Source of the DNA: Sphingobacterium siyangense
GTDB taxonomy: Bacteria; Bacteroidota; Bacteroidia; Sphingobacteriales; Sphingobacteriaceae
Direction: 5' to 3'
Length of the DNA: 64,000 bases
Assembly (NCBI RefSeq): GCF_007830445.1
Contig: NZ_VLKR01000001.1
Coordinates: 186,001-250,000, forward strand
The first letter of the stretch is position 1. The number at the start of each line of letters is the position of its first letter. Positions 19,401 to 27,643 of this stretch are shown one piece after another. Under the pieces are notes generated by a model. The model ran no database searches. It was given only the letters and a program-made list of their open reading frames with translations, and was not told the origin of the DNA. Made by a program: the position numbers and the translations under genes.

Positions 19401-19475
19401 CTCAAAGAACGTATTCCAGTGTCCCTTTCGATAGAAAAGGACGAAGAACAGGGTAGCAAAATTTTTATCAATTAA
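16437..19475 (+). CDS. sbcC: Exonuclease subunit SbcC (SMC-like ATPase)
   Basis: A 1012-residue SMC/Rad50-like protein. Walker A (GAVGSGKSS, about residues 35-43) is near the N-terminus and a long coiled coil occupies the middle, with a zinc hook CPLC at residues 501-504. The signature (TLSGGQAF) and Walker B (FFFIDEGFG) lie at the C-terminus. The hook sits almost exactly at the midpoint, as expected for a folded-back coiled coil. Together with SbcD it forms an ATP-dependent double-strand exonuclease and hairpin endonuclease. It is translated directly after sbcD. A decayed small gene follows. Confidence 0.96.
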   Translation: MIPLKLTLEGIYSYQERQTIDFTALSQAGLFGIFGAVGSGKSSILEAITYALFGETERLNARDKRAYNMMNLKSNRSYIELDFVNFEDRTFRITREFKRNSKNFDDVKSPTVVLYEKINEEWVPQESSNTQHIIGLSYENFKRTIIIPQGQFKEFIELGAKERTDMMKEIFQLHRFDLQDKVSNLYKKNQSELDHLNGQLIGFDEVTSEQIETTETNLQLAVESFVAIESSYKSHHEKFLRLKKLKEDVLELRTVKALFQQLLEQKGEKETLRLKLNRFEEAQTNFLHILKSKEKLAQEGLIAHKRVETEKKRQAEIQQLMQEHSSNLNLLKSQYELLPQRRVQELDLELISQLITFSNEIKSLQDRAQKGRNFVEETRAQQRHFKAKIQEAEIQIARLKQSKPSAHELMELGQWYAKQQGIQQQEDDLNKQAIDLETSIAVLKQELQAIHPDLEKFRSNHLLVASALERKLQSLQNEKSHLLLQQRLTQYAENLKAGSPCPLCGALEHPAINQGQDISQEVAANEKLIAETNESLKHQQDQQFQVEKLQLRLQSLNEQQQDLNTKIQLNTNSKIAHAQQFTWIGYSATDESSYTSNKQELARIETQITTVEQQLGEHQTTLASVEEKLEKYNKALHQFERDEASKQAQIDQNMGNLKALRWSDYEMRKSEAVEKEYTALKRSNLEIERDYITLSERLNELNSQFAAQYSLVQTIVEQLADIRRESQETDATIQQLLVASSFETLAEIRQILAENLSVIQIRQELEQFQIQFETVKAQISQSEKKLVDQVYDENEFLAQEKILDESAQQLKASTEAVALLQQERDQLKIAYAKKENLLQQQVKLNLRHDNLKQLFNLFKGAGFVQYVSSIYLRQLCDHANIRFHRMTRNQLSLQLNDNNEFEIIDYLNEGKSRSVKTLSGGQAFQVSLSLALALAESVQSNSRAAKNFFFIDEGFGTQDITSVNIVFETLLDLHKENRIVGIISHVEELKERIPVSLSIEKDEEQGSKIFIN

Positions 19476-19497
19476 TTCCGTTTTATTTTGTATATTA

Positions 19498-19536
19498 GTT
19501 ATAGCGGTCCCGCTGAACAAGCCTGATCGCTATAAC
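19498..19536 (+). promoter_or_regulatory. Hairpin between sbcC and the following decayed gene
   Basis: GTTATAGCG (19498-19506) and CGCTATAAC (19528-19536) form a perfect 9-bp stem around a 21-base loop, with an inner GCGG-TC-CCGC palindrome. There is no T-run after it, so it may be a weak terminator, an attenuator or an operator. Confidence 0.35.
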
Positions 19537-19554
19537 CAACAAAAACAAAAGATT

Positions 19555-19922
19555 ATGGGCTTATTTTCAAACAACAAAAAAGGAAAAGGGTCTCATCCTT
19601 TTTTTCATAAAGCGAGCAAAGCAGTAGTCAATACGACCTTTTCAGCTAAAGATTCCAGTCCATTAAGGACAACACAATCCATGCTTTTTGTCAAACAATA
19701 CGATATCCTAACGATCTTGAAGGAGGTTTTAATGCCGCAGAATCAAAACTAAATTCGAATAAAAAGGCTTATCTTTCCATCCAAAAGTGAACAATTGGTT
19801 TGGAGTTGCTGGATGCAAAATAGCGTCATTGCCATTCTCATGGAGCCACCCAATCCAAACTGATCCGGGGACAAAAAAAAGAAATTCAAAAAATCATTGA
19901 AATTATAAAAAAGGAAGTTTAA
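19555..19922 (+). pseudogene. Decayed small gene of unknown family
   Basis: The frame starts well (MGLFSNNKKGKGSHPFFHK...) and is open to 19752. After the Lys-Glu codons at 19720-19725 a different frame gives a natural continuation (GFNAAESKLNSNKKAYLSIQK), so one base seems lost in the GGAGG stretch. That second frame is then cut by TGA (19788-19790) and TAG (19821-19823), yet it continues as coding-like sequence (RHCHSHGATQSKLIRGQ, then KKEIQKIIEIIKKEV) to TAA at 19922. Restored length would be about 122 residues. I do not recognise the family. Three lesions suggest true decay, not one sequencing error. Confidence 0.55.
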
Positions 19923-19985
19923 TTTAACAAGATAAAACTTTTCTAAAAAAATATTGTCATACGATAAATAACAATCGATAGACAG

Positions 19986-19993
19986 TATATTTG
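19986..19993 (+). promoter_or_regulatory. -7 element before the AI-2E family gene
   Basis: TATATTTG matches TAnnTTTG and ends only 8 bases before the ATG, which would give an almost leaderless transcript. No good -33 element is present at the proper distance. Confidence 0.35.
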
Positions 19994-20001
19994 TCAGCTA
20001 T

Positions 20002-21096
20002 ATGAAGTACAAACAAATCAACAATAATTCCATCAATCAAATCATGCTAATCGTCATCATTCTGGCGATATGTATATTGATCTTTACAAGCCTATTCTAC
20101 TACCTACCCGGTTTTCTGGGAGCAGTTACCTTATATGTTCTTTTTAGAAAAATCAACTTTAAGCTGACTGAAGAAAAAAAATGGAATAAATCTTTCGCCA
20201 GTATTTTATTGATATTATTGACCATCATATTCTTGGTAGGACCACTCTATCTGTTAATCAACTACATGGTACCTCAGGTAACAGAAGTCATTAGCAACAA
20301 AGACGATCTGATGCACAAGTTTGACTCGATCAAAACCTACTTTAAAGACAGTCCTTATTTAAGCAATATTGATCTTTCAGATACTGCCTTAATGGGAGCG
20401 CTTCAAAAAGCAGCTAAATTCATACCCAATATTCTGAATTCCGTTGCAGAAGTGGGTGTCAATATATTGGTTGCTTTGTTTGTTTTGTATTTCATGTTGG
20501 TTAGCAGCAAAAAATTGGAACAAACCATCTATCAAGCGATCCCTTTCACCAAGGCCAGTAAAGCCGAATTGTGGAAAGAGTTTGACATGATGGTAAAATC
20601 CAATGCAATCGGCATCCCGATTTTGGCCATGTGCCAAGGTATTGTAGCCGGTCTTGGCTATTGGTTCTTTGGCTTGGAAAGCCCTATCTTTCTAGGGATA
20701 CTCACCGCTGTTTCCACCATAATTCCTATTTTGGGAACGATGGTAGTCTATCTACCGGCAGCGCTTTTTCTACTTGCGAATGGGCAGTCCGGAAATGCAA
20801 TAGGTCTTGCCTTATACGGGATCATTATCATCGGGAGTATTGATAATGTCCTTCGGTTTACCATATTGAAAAAGTTGGGCGATGTACATCCATTAATAAC
20901 CGTGTTCGGTGTATTATTAGGATTAAATCTATTTGGTATGCTGGGATTGATCTTCGGTCCGCTCATTTTATCCTGCGTTAGCGTACTCCTGAAAGTCTAC
21001 AGTATTGAATTTGGACGAAGTACGCCTGAAATCATTCAATCTACCTCATTGACAGACACAAAGTCTACTCATGACAGCCCTGACATTATAGAATAA
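20002..21096 (+). CDS. AI-2E family transporter (PerM-like)
   Basis: A 364-residue membrane protein with about eight hydrophobic segments and the features of the AI-2E/PerM family: paired N-terminal helices followed by a long amphipathic region (residues about 95-145), then VGVNILVALFVLYFML and the conserved C-terminal block with LGILTAVSTIIPILGTMVVYLPAA and HPLITVFGVLLGLNLFGMLGLIFGP. Members are proposed exporters of signalling or small molecules, but most have no proven substrate. The C-terminal tail is hydrophilic. The gene appears monocistronic. Confidence 0.88.
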   Translation: MKYKQINNNSINQIMLIVIILAICILIFTSLFYYLPGFLGAVTLYVLFRKINFKLTEEKKWNKSFASILLILLTIIFLVGPLYLLINYMVPQVTEVISNKDDLMHKFDSIKTYFKDSPYLSNIDLSDTALMGALQKAAKFIPNILNSVAEVGVNILVALFVLYFMLVSSKKLEQTIYQAIPFTKASKAELWKEFDMMVKSNAIGIPILAMCQGIVAGLGYWFFGLESPIFLGILTAVSTIIPILGTMVVYLPAALFLLANGQSGNAIGLALYGIIIIGSIDNVLRFTILKKLGDVHPLITVFGVLLGLNLFGMLGLIFGPLILSCVSVLLKVYSIEFGRSTPEIIQSTSLTDTKSTHDSPDIIE

Positions 21097-21317
21097 GGGT
21101 ACTTCAATAGGTTAAGTTGATTTGATCACAAATGCATCAATATCCAGTAAACTGTCATAAATGAGATTCAACGATTGATAATCCCTTTTTTTTCATAGTT
21201 TTGAATCATTAATACAATAGATTGTTCAATGCTTTCTACACAGAATTTGACAATTTATTAAGCATAAATATTAAAACGATAAAATCACTAAAACTGATTT
21301 AAAAGCAAACGTATTCT

Positions 21318-21935
21318 ATGAATAAAAAGATAATCTTAGGAGTGACTGTGGCATTGGCTGCCGGAATTCTTTCCTCATGTAACAACAACAAACCGAAAAC
21401 AGATCATACTGCAAATACGACCCAGGAAGCCAGCGCTGAAAGCCATGACCATGCAGGTCACGATCATGCAGGCCACGACCATAGTCAAGCTGCACCAACG
21501 CAATCTTCCGACCCTGCAGCCATTCTCCCTAATTTCACATTTTATCAGCTTCGTTCGGGCATCCGTGTTACGCAGGAAAACGTTGCCAAAGACAAGAATA
21601 CCGTGTTTATCCTATTTGATCCAGGATGTAGTCATTGTCAACATGAAGCTACGGAGCTAGAAAAGAATATTGATCGTATAAAAGACGTCAATATCTATTA
21701 TATTTCCATGAATGACCCGGCATTAGTATTAGGTTTTTTTGACACATTCGCTCCTAAGCTATCCAAAGCATCTAATGTAGAGGTATTGATTGATAAAGAC
21801 CAAACGTTTATACAAACAATCCATGTACCTTCACAATTTCCGGCAAATTATGTGTATGGTGCGGATGGAAAGCTAAAAGCGCATTGGGAAGGTGAAAAAA
21901 ATATTAACGAAGCAATAAGCCAATTTCATAAATAA
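21318..21935 (+). CDS. His-rich thioredoxin-like lipoprotein
   Basis: A 205-residue protein with a lipoprotein signal (lipobox LSSC, acylated Cys21). Residues about 43-55 are His/Asp-rich (HDHAGHDHAGHDH), encoded by two adjacent 15-bp DNA repeats, and may bind metal. The rest looks like a thioredoxin/redoxin fold: FILFDPGCSHCQHE contains a Cys104-x-x-Cys107 pair, followed by IYYISMND and a later P-A-N-Y strand that resembles the cis-Pro region (PSQFPANYVYG). It probably sits in the periplasm as a thiol-redox protein. The stop is 6 bases before the GAPDH start, so the two are likely co-transcribed. Confidence 0.8.
   Translation: MNKKIILGVTVALAAGILSSCNNNKPKTDHTANTTQEASAESHDHAGHDHAGHDHSQAAPTQSSDPAAILPNFTFYQLRSGIRVTQENVAKDKNTVFILFDPGCSHCQHEATELEKNIDRIKDVNIYYISMNDPALVLGFFDTFAPKLSKASNVEVLIDKDQTFIQTIHVPSQFPANYVYGADGKLKAHWEGEKNINEAISQFHK
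21447..21476 (+). repeat. 15-bp tandem repeat coding for the His-rich stretch
   Basis: Two adjacent 15-base units (GAYCATGCAGGYCAC) encode DHAGH twice, followed by a partial third unit. Such a repeat may change length by slippage in whole codons. Confidence 0.7.
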
Positions 21936-21941
21936 TCTGAA

Positions 21942-22949
21942 ATGCTAAACATAGCAATCAATGGATTCGGACGTATCGGTAGAAATACACTACGTAATAT
22001 CTTTTTAAGGGGGGCTTTCGATGAACTGAATGTCATCGCTATCAATGATCTGACAGACACCAAGACGTTGGCCCATCTATTTAAATATGATTCTGTACAT
22101 GGTCCTTTTCCTGGTACTGTGACGCACGACGACAAACATATTATTGTCAATGATCTTTCCATCTTGGTCACCAATGAAAAAGATCCCGCGGCATTGCCTT
22201 GGAGGGAGCTTCAGATTGATGTTGTCATAGAATCTACGGGGTACTTTACCAGTCGTGACAAAGCGTCGTTGCACTTGGAAGCTGGTGCAAAAAAAGTGAT
22301 TATTTCCGCACCGGCACAAGATAAAGACATTCCAACAGTGGTATTGGGCATTAATGATCGTGTCATTGATTTATCTGCTTCGATTTTATCCAATGCCTCC
22401 TGTACAACAAACAATGTTGCTCCCCTAGTTAAAATATTGGATGAAAATTGGGGCATCAAAGATGGCTATATTACCACGGTTCACTCCATGACTGGAGACC
22501 AGAATCTTCACGACGCACCACATAAAGATTTAAGGAGAGCGCGGGCAGCATCGTCGGCGATCATTCCAACAACTACTGGTGCTGCTAAGGCGATAACCAA
22601 TGTCTTTCCACATTTGCAGCATAAATTAGGGGGCGCAGGCATACGTGTACCTGTACTTAATGGCTCATTGACGGACTTTACCTGTACACTTGAGAAAGAA
22701 ACCACGGTAGAAGAAATTAATAAAGCGTTCAAAGCAGCAGCAGAAAACGACTTAAAAAATGTATTATTTTATACAGAAGACCCCATAGTTTCGGTAGATA
22801 TCATCAATAACCCCTATTCATGTGTATTTGATGCCCAGTTAACCTCGGTAGTGGGTGGTCTGGTCAAGGTTGTGGGCTGGTATGACAATGAATTTGGTTA
22901 TTCTAATCGTTTGGTTGACCTCCTGATCAAGATCGACAAGCTTGTATAA
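21942..22949 (+). CDS. gap: Type I glyceraldehyde-3-phosphate dehydrogenase
   Basis: A 335-residue GAPDH. Visible are the NAD-binding start (INGFGRIGRNTLR), the catalytic block SNASCTTNNVAP with Cys154, His181 in TTVHSMTGDQ, the HKDLRRARAA segment and the C-terminal WYDNEFGYSNRL. It oxidises glyceraldehyde-3-phosphate to 1,3-bisphosphoglycerate in glycolysis, or works in reverse in gluconeogenesis. The SMTGDQNLHDA loop in place of the more common Y-T-x-x-Q-x-x-x-D form is within the variation seen in the family. It lies behind the redox lipoprotein gene with a 6-base gap and ends at a strong terminator. Confidence 0.95.
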   Translation: MLNIAINGFGRIGRNTLRNIFLRGAFDELNVIAINDLTDTKTLAHLFKYDSVHGPFPGTVTHDDKHIIVNDLSILVTNEKDPAALPWRELQIDVVIESTGYFTSRDKASLHLEAGAKKVIISAPAQDKDIPTVVLGINDRVIDLSASILSNASCTTNNVAPLVKILDENWGIKDGYITTVHSMTGDQNLHDAPHKDLRRARAASSAIIPTTTGAAKAITNVFPHLQHKLGGAGIRVPVLNGSLTDFTCTLEKETTVEEINKAFKAAAENDLKNVLFYTEDPIVSVDIINNPYSCVFDAQLTSVVGGLVKVVGWYDNEFGYSNRLVDLLIKIDKLV

Positions 22950-22987
22950 TCAGCTGCCCCTGCAGCATCTTACGATAGGTTCCGGTA

Positions 22988-23033
22988 TAAAAAAAGCGTC
23001 TTTGCCAGCTATAGTTGACAAGGACGCTTTTTT
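22988..23033. terminator. Bidirectional terminator after gap
   Basis: AAAAAAGCGTCTTTG and CAAGGACGCTTTTTT form a long stem (one G-U) with a 14-base loop, flanked by A and T runs, between the convergent gap and TIGR02757 genes. Confidence 0.85.
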
Positions 23034-23048
23034 CTTCACGCCCTAATT

Positions 23049-23828
23049 TTACATTTCCCCTTCTACGCCTAAGCCAAACAACGCAAAATCATACTTGACC
23101 GGATCCAGCGGATCTAGTAGGCGTAGATTAGCCGTTAATTCCTGGGCTGTTTTCCAATTCACTTTATCCAATGTAATTAGACCAAATTTACGGGCAACGC
23201 GCTCAACATGAACATCGCACGGACAGATTAGATCTTTTGGGGACAGACGGTGCCAAATCCCAAAGTCTACCCCTTTTGTATCTTTTCTGACCATCCAACG
23301 TAAAAACATATTGATCCGCTTGACGGTTGACTTCTGTGCTGGACTACTAATGTGTTTCCGTGTGCGAACAGGATAATCAGGCAACGAAAAGAAATAGGTT
23401 TTAAAGGCATTCAGTGCCATTTCTAAGTCAACCTCCTCCCTGTTCTCCTGCCCTACAAGAAAAGCATCTTCTAAAGATTCGAAATGCTGATAGTGATGCT
23501 TAAAAAAAGAAACAAAATAAAGAATATCGGTATCATTGAACGTGCGGTGTTTAAATCCCAGTAAGGTTTTTAAATCCTGCTCTTGGTGATTGACGATATA
23601 ATCGTATGGTGAACCATCCATTCGAGCCACCAGCTCGTTGCATTTATTGATAATCGTCTTTCTTTGCCCCCAAGCCATAATGGAAGCCAAGAATCCCATG
23701 ATCTCAATGTCCTGCTTCGCTGAAAATTGATGCGGAATGGATATGGGATCATTTGGAATAAAACCAGGTTGATTATATTCATCAACTTTCTTATCCAAGA
23801 AATCTTTCAGATCAAAATCAACTGCCAT
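23049..23828 (-). CDS. TIGR02757 family protein (DUF2400)
   Basis: A 259-residue soluble protein with the conserved features of the TIGR02757/DUF2400 family: FIPNDPISIPHQF, GFLASIMAWGQRKTIINKCNELV, SSPAQKSTVKRINMFLRWMVR and the C-terminal DFGIWHRLSPKDLICPCDVHVERVAR. The arrangement resembles helix-hairpin-helix DNA glycosylase-type proteins, but no activity is established. It starts 8 bases after the stop of pyrD, so the two form an operon. Confidence 0.88.
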   Translation of the reverse strand: MAVDFDLKDFLDKKVDEYNQPGFIPNDPISIPHQFSAKQDIEIMGFLASIMAWGQRKTIINKCNELVARMDGSPYDYIVNHQEQDLKTLLGFKHRTFNDTDILYFVSFFKHHYQHFESLEDAFLVGQENREEVDLEMALNAFKTYFFSLPDYPVRTRKHISSPAQKSTVKRINMFLRWMVRKDTKGVDFGIWHRLSPKDLICPCDVHVERVARKFGLITLDKVNWKTAQELTANLRLLDPLDPVKYDFALFGLGVEGEM

Positions 23829-23836
23829 GCTAATCC

Positions 23837-24871
23837 TTATCTTCCTGTCTGCAATATGCCTTTACAAATCTTTGCGATCAAGCCTGGACCTTCGTAGATA
23901 AAACCGGTATAAACTTGAATAAGACTGGCTCCAGCATCTAACTTCTCTATGGCATCTTTCGCCGAATGAATCCCCCCTACACCAATGATAGGAAATGCCT
24001 TGTTGGACTTTTCACTTAAGTAGCGAATAACTTCTGTTGAACGCTTGGTCAAAGGACGTCCACTTACCCCGCCCGCTTCATTAATAAGTTCCTGTTGACT
24101 CTTTAAGCCTTCTCTTGAAATTGTTGTATTCGTTGCGATGACACCTGCAATTTGTGTCTCCAATACGATCTCGACGATATCATCCAATTGACTATCCGTC
24201 AAATCAGGTGCTATTTTAAGCAGAATTGGCTTCGGAGCTATTTTAGCGACATTGAGGCTTTGTAAAGTATTTAATAGATGTTTTAAAGGTTCCTTTTCCT
24301 GCAAATCGCGTAAGCCCGGTGTGTTCGGGGAGCTCACATTGACAACAAAATAATCCACGTAGTCAAACAATGCATTGAAGCAATAAATGTAGTCATTGAC
24401 AGCTTCTTCATTAGGCGTCACCTTATTCTTACCGATATTCCCCCCTATTAACAATCCTTTTCGATCCTTTAGATTTTTCAATCTTGTGGCAGCAACGTCT
24501 GCCCCTTGATTATTAAATCCCATTCTATTGATCAAAGCTTCATCGGAAACAAGTCGGAACATCCTGGGTTTATCGTTGCCCGGTTGTGGCTTAGGAGTTA
24601 CCGTTCCAATTTCGATAAAACCAAATCCCAAATTAGTCATATCTGCAATATATTCCGCATTTTTATCAAAGCCAGCCGCAAGGCCCACAGGATTTTTAAA
24701 TTTCAATCCAAAGACTTCGCGTTCCAAACGTGGATCTTCCACGGTAAAAAAAGCGTTCAATAATTGTTTGGCGCCCCAAATTTTTGAGAAAACATTCAAT
24801 CCACCGGTCACTTTATGGTGAGCCGTCTCCGGATTCATTGTAAAGAATATAGGTTTGACTAATTTATACAT
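23837..24871 (-). CDS. pyrD: Dihydroorotate dehydrogenase (quinone), class 2
   Basis: PyrD oxidises dihydroorotate to orotate in pyrimidine synthesis, passing electrons to quinone at the membrane. The best start is ATG at 24871 ([19 protein letters not shown]), giving 344 residues; the open frame extends to 24907 but those extra residues are not family-like. The N-terminal membrane-binding helices, the FMN-site block [21 protein letters not shown], the [11 protein letters not shown] segment bearing the catalytic Ser, and [14 protein letters not shown] are all visible. It is the first gene of a two-gene unit with the TIGR02757 gene. Confidence 0.95.
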   Translation of the reverse strand: MYKLVKPIFFTMNPETAHHKVTGGLNVFSKIWGAKQLLNAFFTVEDPRLEREVFGLKFKNPVGLAAGFDKNAEYIADMTNLGFGFIEIGTVTPKPQPGNDKPRMFRLVSDEALINRMGFNNQGADVAATRLKNLKDRKGLLIGGNIGKNKVTPNEEAVNDYIYCFNALFDYVDYFVVNVSSPNTPGLRDLQEKEPLKHLLNTLQSLNVAKIAPKPILLKIAPDLTDSQLDDIVEIVLETQIAGVIATNTTISREGLKSQQELINEAGGVSGRPLTKRSTEVIRYLSEKSNKAFPIIGVGGIHSAKDAIEKLDAGASLIQVYTGFIYEGPGLIAKICKGILQTGR

Positions 24872-24907
24872 AATCGCAAAGTTACTCAAAGAAGAAGAAA
24901 TATTCAT

Positions 24908-24923
24908 TACTTTTGTACTTTTG
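24908..24923 (+). promoter_or_regulatory. Tandem -7 promoter elements of the ABC-F gene
   Basis: TACTTTTG occurs twice back to back (24908-24915 and 24916-24923); each copy matches TAnnTTTG. The second ends 8 bases before the ATG at 24932, so a start about 7 bases downstream would give a nearly leaderless mRNA. No clear -33 TTTG is present. Confidence 0.5.
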
Positions 24924-24931
24924 CAGTTGAA

Positions 24932-26851
24932 ATGATATCAATAAATAATTTAACATTTGAAATAGGATCTCGCGCTTTATATGACGAAGCAAACTGGCAT
25001 ATCAAACCAGGAGATAAAGTTGGCTTGATCGGTGCCAATGGTACAGGTAAATCGACTTTACTTCGCCTTATTGTCGGTCAATATACGCCCACATCAGGAA
25101 CGATTTCCATGGCGAAGGACCTTAAGATTGGTTATTTAAACCAGGACTTATTGTCGTACCATTCTGACAAAAGCATTCTGCATGTTGCCATGGAAGCTTT
25201 TGAGCGCCAAAATCAATTACATGCCGAAATCGAAGACTTACTCCACAAACTAGAAACAGATTATTCGGATGACATCCTGAATAAACTAAGCGATAAACAA
25301 GTAGAATTTGAGGCCTTAGATGGTTATAACATCGAATTTAAGGCCCATGAAATCCTTGCTGGTCTAGGTTTTTCGGAAGAAGAACAAAAAAGACCATTGG
25401 CCACTTTCTCTGGAGGGTGGCGTATGCGGGTTATGCTTGCCCGTATCTTATTGCAAACTCCGGATATTCTGTTACTGGATGAGCCGACCAACCACATGGA
25501 CTTACCTTCCATTAAATGGCTGGAGAACTATCTGCAAGCATTTGATGGGGCCATTGTGATTGTTTCCCACGATCGATATTTTCTTGACCGCATCATCAAG
25601 AAAACAGTAGAATCACGTAAAGGAAAATTAACACTTTATGCAGGTAATTACAGTTTTTATCTTGAAGAGAAGGAATTACGAAATGAATTGCAGGCCAATC
25701 AGTTTAAAAACCAGCAAGCCAAGATAAAACAGGAAGAACGTTTAATTGAGCGTTTCCGCGCTAAGGCTTCCAAAGCCAAAATGGCGCAGTCGCGGATCAA
25801 AGCGTTGGATCGCTTGGAGAGAATTGACGATGTTGACGATGACAACCCTACAGTAAACTTCAGCTTTAAATTTTCAAAACCTTCAGGTCGTCACGTTGTG
25901 ACGTTGGAAAATATTTCCAAGTCCTACCCTAACCTGGAGATCTTAAAAAATACCTCAGCGATTATAGAAAAGGGTGATAAGATTGCATTAATTGGTGCCA
26001 ATGGTAAAGGTAAATCTACCCTCTTACGTATCGTGGCTAATGCGGATCACGAGTTTGAAGGAAAAGCAGAGCAGGGACACAACGTGTCGCAAACATTTTT
26101 TGCCCAACACCAACTGGAAGCCTTACACCTGGAAAATTCCATCCTTGCCGAGTTACAAACTTTCGCACCGAAGCATACAGAGACCGAATTGCGCTCCATT
26201 CTTGGATGTTTCCTATTCACCGGAGACGATGCTTTCAAAAAGATCAAAGTACTTTCCGGAGGCGAGAAATCACGTGTGGCTCTTGCAAAAGCATTAACCG
26301 CAGACGCGAACTTCTTAGCGCTCGATGAACCTACCAACCACTTGGATATGCAGTCTGTCAACATTCTGATCCAGGCTTTGCAGCAATACGAAGGTACATT
26401 TATCGTTGTATCCCACGACCGGTATTTCTTGGACAATGTGGCAAACAAAATCTGGTACATTGAAGACAAACAGATCAAGGAGTACCCAGGTACTTACCAG
26501 GAGTATGAAGAATGGGCTGCAAAACGCGTTGTGAAAGCGGAGGTAAAAACCGAGAAAAAAGTCAAGGAAGAACCCAAAGTAAAGAAGGAGAAACAACCTC
26601 TTACGGAAGATAAGACACGTTTGTTGAGCAAGAAAAATAAGGAGCTAACGTCTTTTGAACAAAAAATTGAGGAGCAGGAAATTTTAGTCAAAAACTTAGA
26701 ATCGAAGCTTGCGGACGAAGCGGTTTATTCGGATGCGACTAAGTTACAGGAAACTACACGTTCTTACAACTCAGCAAAGGCATTATTGACACAATTCCAG
26801 GAGAGTTGGGAGCAGTTGGCGGAAGAAATCATGGATTTGGAAAATGATTAA
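24932..26851 (+). CDS. ABC-F family ATPase (ribosome-associated type)
   Basis: A 639-residue soluble protein with two ATP-binding cassettes and no membrane domain. Domain 1 has Walker [10 protein letters not shown] (about residues 34-42), signature SGGWRMR and Walker [12 protein letters not shown]. The linker (residues about 230-300) is charged and alpha-helical ([21 protein letters not shown]), as in ABC-F proteins that reach the ribosomal P-site region. Domain 2 has [16 protein letters not shown] and [12 protein letters not shown] Lys/Glu-rich C-terminal coiled coil follows (about residues 535-639), as in Uup/YheS types. Most housekeeping members tune translation; a few give antibiotic protection. 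The subgroup is not certain. Confidence 0.93.
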   Translation: MISINNLTFEIGSRALYDEANWHIKPGDKVGLIGANGTGKSTLLRLIVGQYTPTSGTISMAKDLKIGYLNQDLLSYHSDKSILHVAMEAFERQNQLHAEIEDLLHKLETDYSDDILNKLSDKQVEFEALDGYNIEFKAHEILAGLGFSEEEQKRPLATFSGGWRMRVMLARILLQTPDILLLDEPTNHMDLPSIKWLENYLQAFDGAIVIVSHDRYFLDRIIKKTVESRKGKLTLYAGNYSFYLEEKELRNELQANQFKNQQAKIKQEERLIERFRAKASKAKMAQSRIKALDRLERIDDVDDDNPTVNFSFKFSKPSGRHVVTLENISKSYPNLEILKNTSAIIEKGDKIALIGANGKGKSTLLRIVANADHEFEGKAEQGHNVSQTFFAQHQLEALHLENSILAELQTFAPKHTETELRSILGCFLFTGDDAFKKIKVLSGGEKSRVALAKALTADANFLALDEPTNHLDMQSVNILIQALQQYEGTFIVVSHDRYFLDNVANKIWYIEDKQIKEYPGTYQEYEEWAAKRVVKAEVKTEKKVKEEPKVKKEKQPLTEDKTRLLSKKNKELTSFEQKIEEQEILVKNLESKLADEAVYSDATKLQETTRSYNSAKALLTQFQESWEQLAEEIMDLEND

Positions 26852-26909
26852 TTTTTTTGGCTTAAAATCAGCTTATTAAGCATTAGAGCGTGATTTTAAG
26901 CCAAAATTA

Positions 26910-26941
26910 TTTGCAGGAATAGGATTAAAGCCCTACTTTTG
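26910..26941 (+). promoter_or_regulatory. Promoter of tRNA-Lys
   Basis: TTTG at 26910-26913 and TACTTTTG at 26934-26941 are separated by 20 bases, an exact fit to the Bacteroidota primary-sigma consensus TTTG-N19/21-TAnnTTTG. The mature tRNA begins 44 bases after the -7 element. Confidence 0.8.
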
Positions 26942-26985
26942 CATCACTTCAAACAAGGAACGGTAGTTCAAAAATAAAGAAGTAA

Positions 26986-27058
26986 GATTCCGTAGCTCAG
27001 CTGGTAGAGCAATACACTTTTAATGTATGGGTCCTGGGTTCGAATCCCAGCGGGATCA
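26986..27058 (+). tRNA. tRNA-Lys (anticodon TTT)
   Basis: The full cloverleaf can be folded by eye. The acceptor stem is GATTCCG/CGGGATC with one T-G pair; the D-arm is GCTC/GAGC. The anticodon stem ATACA/TGTAT has loop CTTTTAA, giving anticodon TTT at 27019-27021. The T-arm CTGGG/CCCAG has loop TTCGAAT. The discriminator is A and CCA is not encoded. Confidence 0.97.
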
Positions 27059-27061
27059 CAG

Positions 27062-27092
27062 AAAAAAGCTAATCACAAGATTAGCTTTTTTT
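27062..27092 (+). terminator. Terminator of tRNA-Lys
   Basis: AAAAAAGCTAATC and GATTAGCTTTTTT form a 13-bp stem with a 4-base loop and a T-run, starting 3 bases after the tRNA. Confidence 0.88.
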
Positions 27093-27132
27093 GTTTATAT
27101 GAATTATAAATGACAAAGACTGGACGATTATG

Positions 27133-27567
27133 TTATCTATTCTCACTCAATGACTTTAACCTTTTAATTCCGTTCAAAATACCTCCTCTAATCATATTTC
27201 CATATCCGTCATCAGATAATTTGTCCGTGAACGAAAGTGCTGATTGATAATTTTTTTCTGCATTTTCAACATCGCCTAGATCCTCATAGCATTTGGCAAT
27301 GTTCAAGTACAGCGACGGGAATGCCCCGCTGACATCGTTGTTCTTTATTTCTTGAGCCAAATGTAAGGCCGTCTCATCCCATTTCAATTTGTCTGCAACA
27401 CTCTTCTGATGTCTTGCTATATAATGGGCTGCTATAAATCTTTCAAAGTCATTTATCGCTTCATTCCAAGCTTGAGTAAATAATTTGCTTGCTTCTTCCG
27501 GTTTTCCCTCGATGTCCATACCTTGGGCACAAAGTTTAACGACGTGGTTATCTGGATCTAAATACAT
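27133..27567 (-). CDS. TPR-like helical protein, paralogue of the N-terminus of the Arr fusion at 60208
   Basis: A 144-residue soluble protein made of helices with tetratricopeptide-like spacing (LYLNIAKCYEDLGDVENAEKNYQSAL is a clear TPR unit). It aligns end to end with residues about 8-115 of the protein at 60208-60951. Shared blocks are VVKLC, FIAA, Q-K-[TS]-V-[SA]-D-[RK]-LKW, ALxHA/LxLA, LYLxIxxCYxxLG and AxxYxxA. The partner is fused to a rifampin ADP-ribosyltransferase; this one has no catalytic domain and ends with a short basic tail. The function is unknown; a binding or regulatory role is a guess. It is an isolated gene downstream of tRNA-Lys on the other strand. Confidence 0.75.
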   Translation of the reverse strand: MYLDPDNHVVKLCAQGMDIEGKPEEASKLFTQAWNEAINDFERFIAAHYIARHQKSVADKLKWDETALHLAQEIKNNDVSGAFPSLYLNIAKCYEDLGDVENAEKNYQSALSFTDKLSDDGYGNMIRGGILNGIKRLKSLSENR

Positions 27568-27643
27568 ATTGATTATTTTTAAAAATGTAACTAATCAAAT
27601 TTAAAACATTCCAACTTTAGACGCGTTGATGTATGTCAAAAAA

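Noticed and set aside
26047-26478. 143-residue minus-strand frame in the ABC-F gene
   Set aside because: It overlaps the second ATPase domain, whose motifs are intact; composition is Ser/Cys-rich as in shadow frames.
26855-26906. 16-bp perfect stem right after the ABC-F gene as its terminator
   Set aside because: The stem (TTTTGGCTTAAAATCA and complement) has a 20-base loop and no T-run on its 3' side, so it is not a good intrinsic terminator on the plus strand. It could still block RNA decay.
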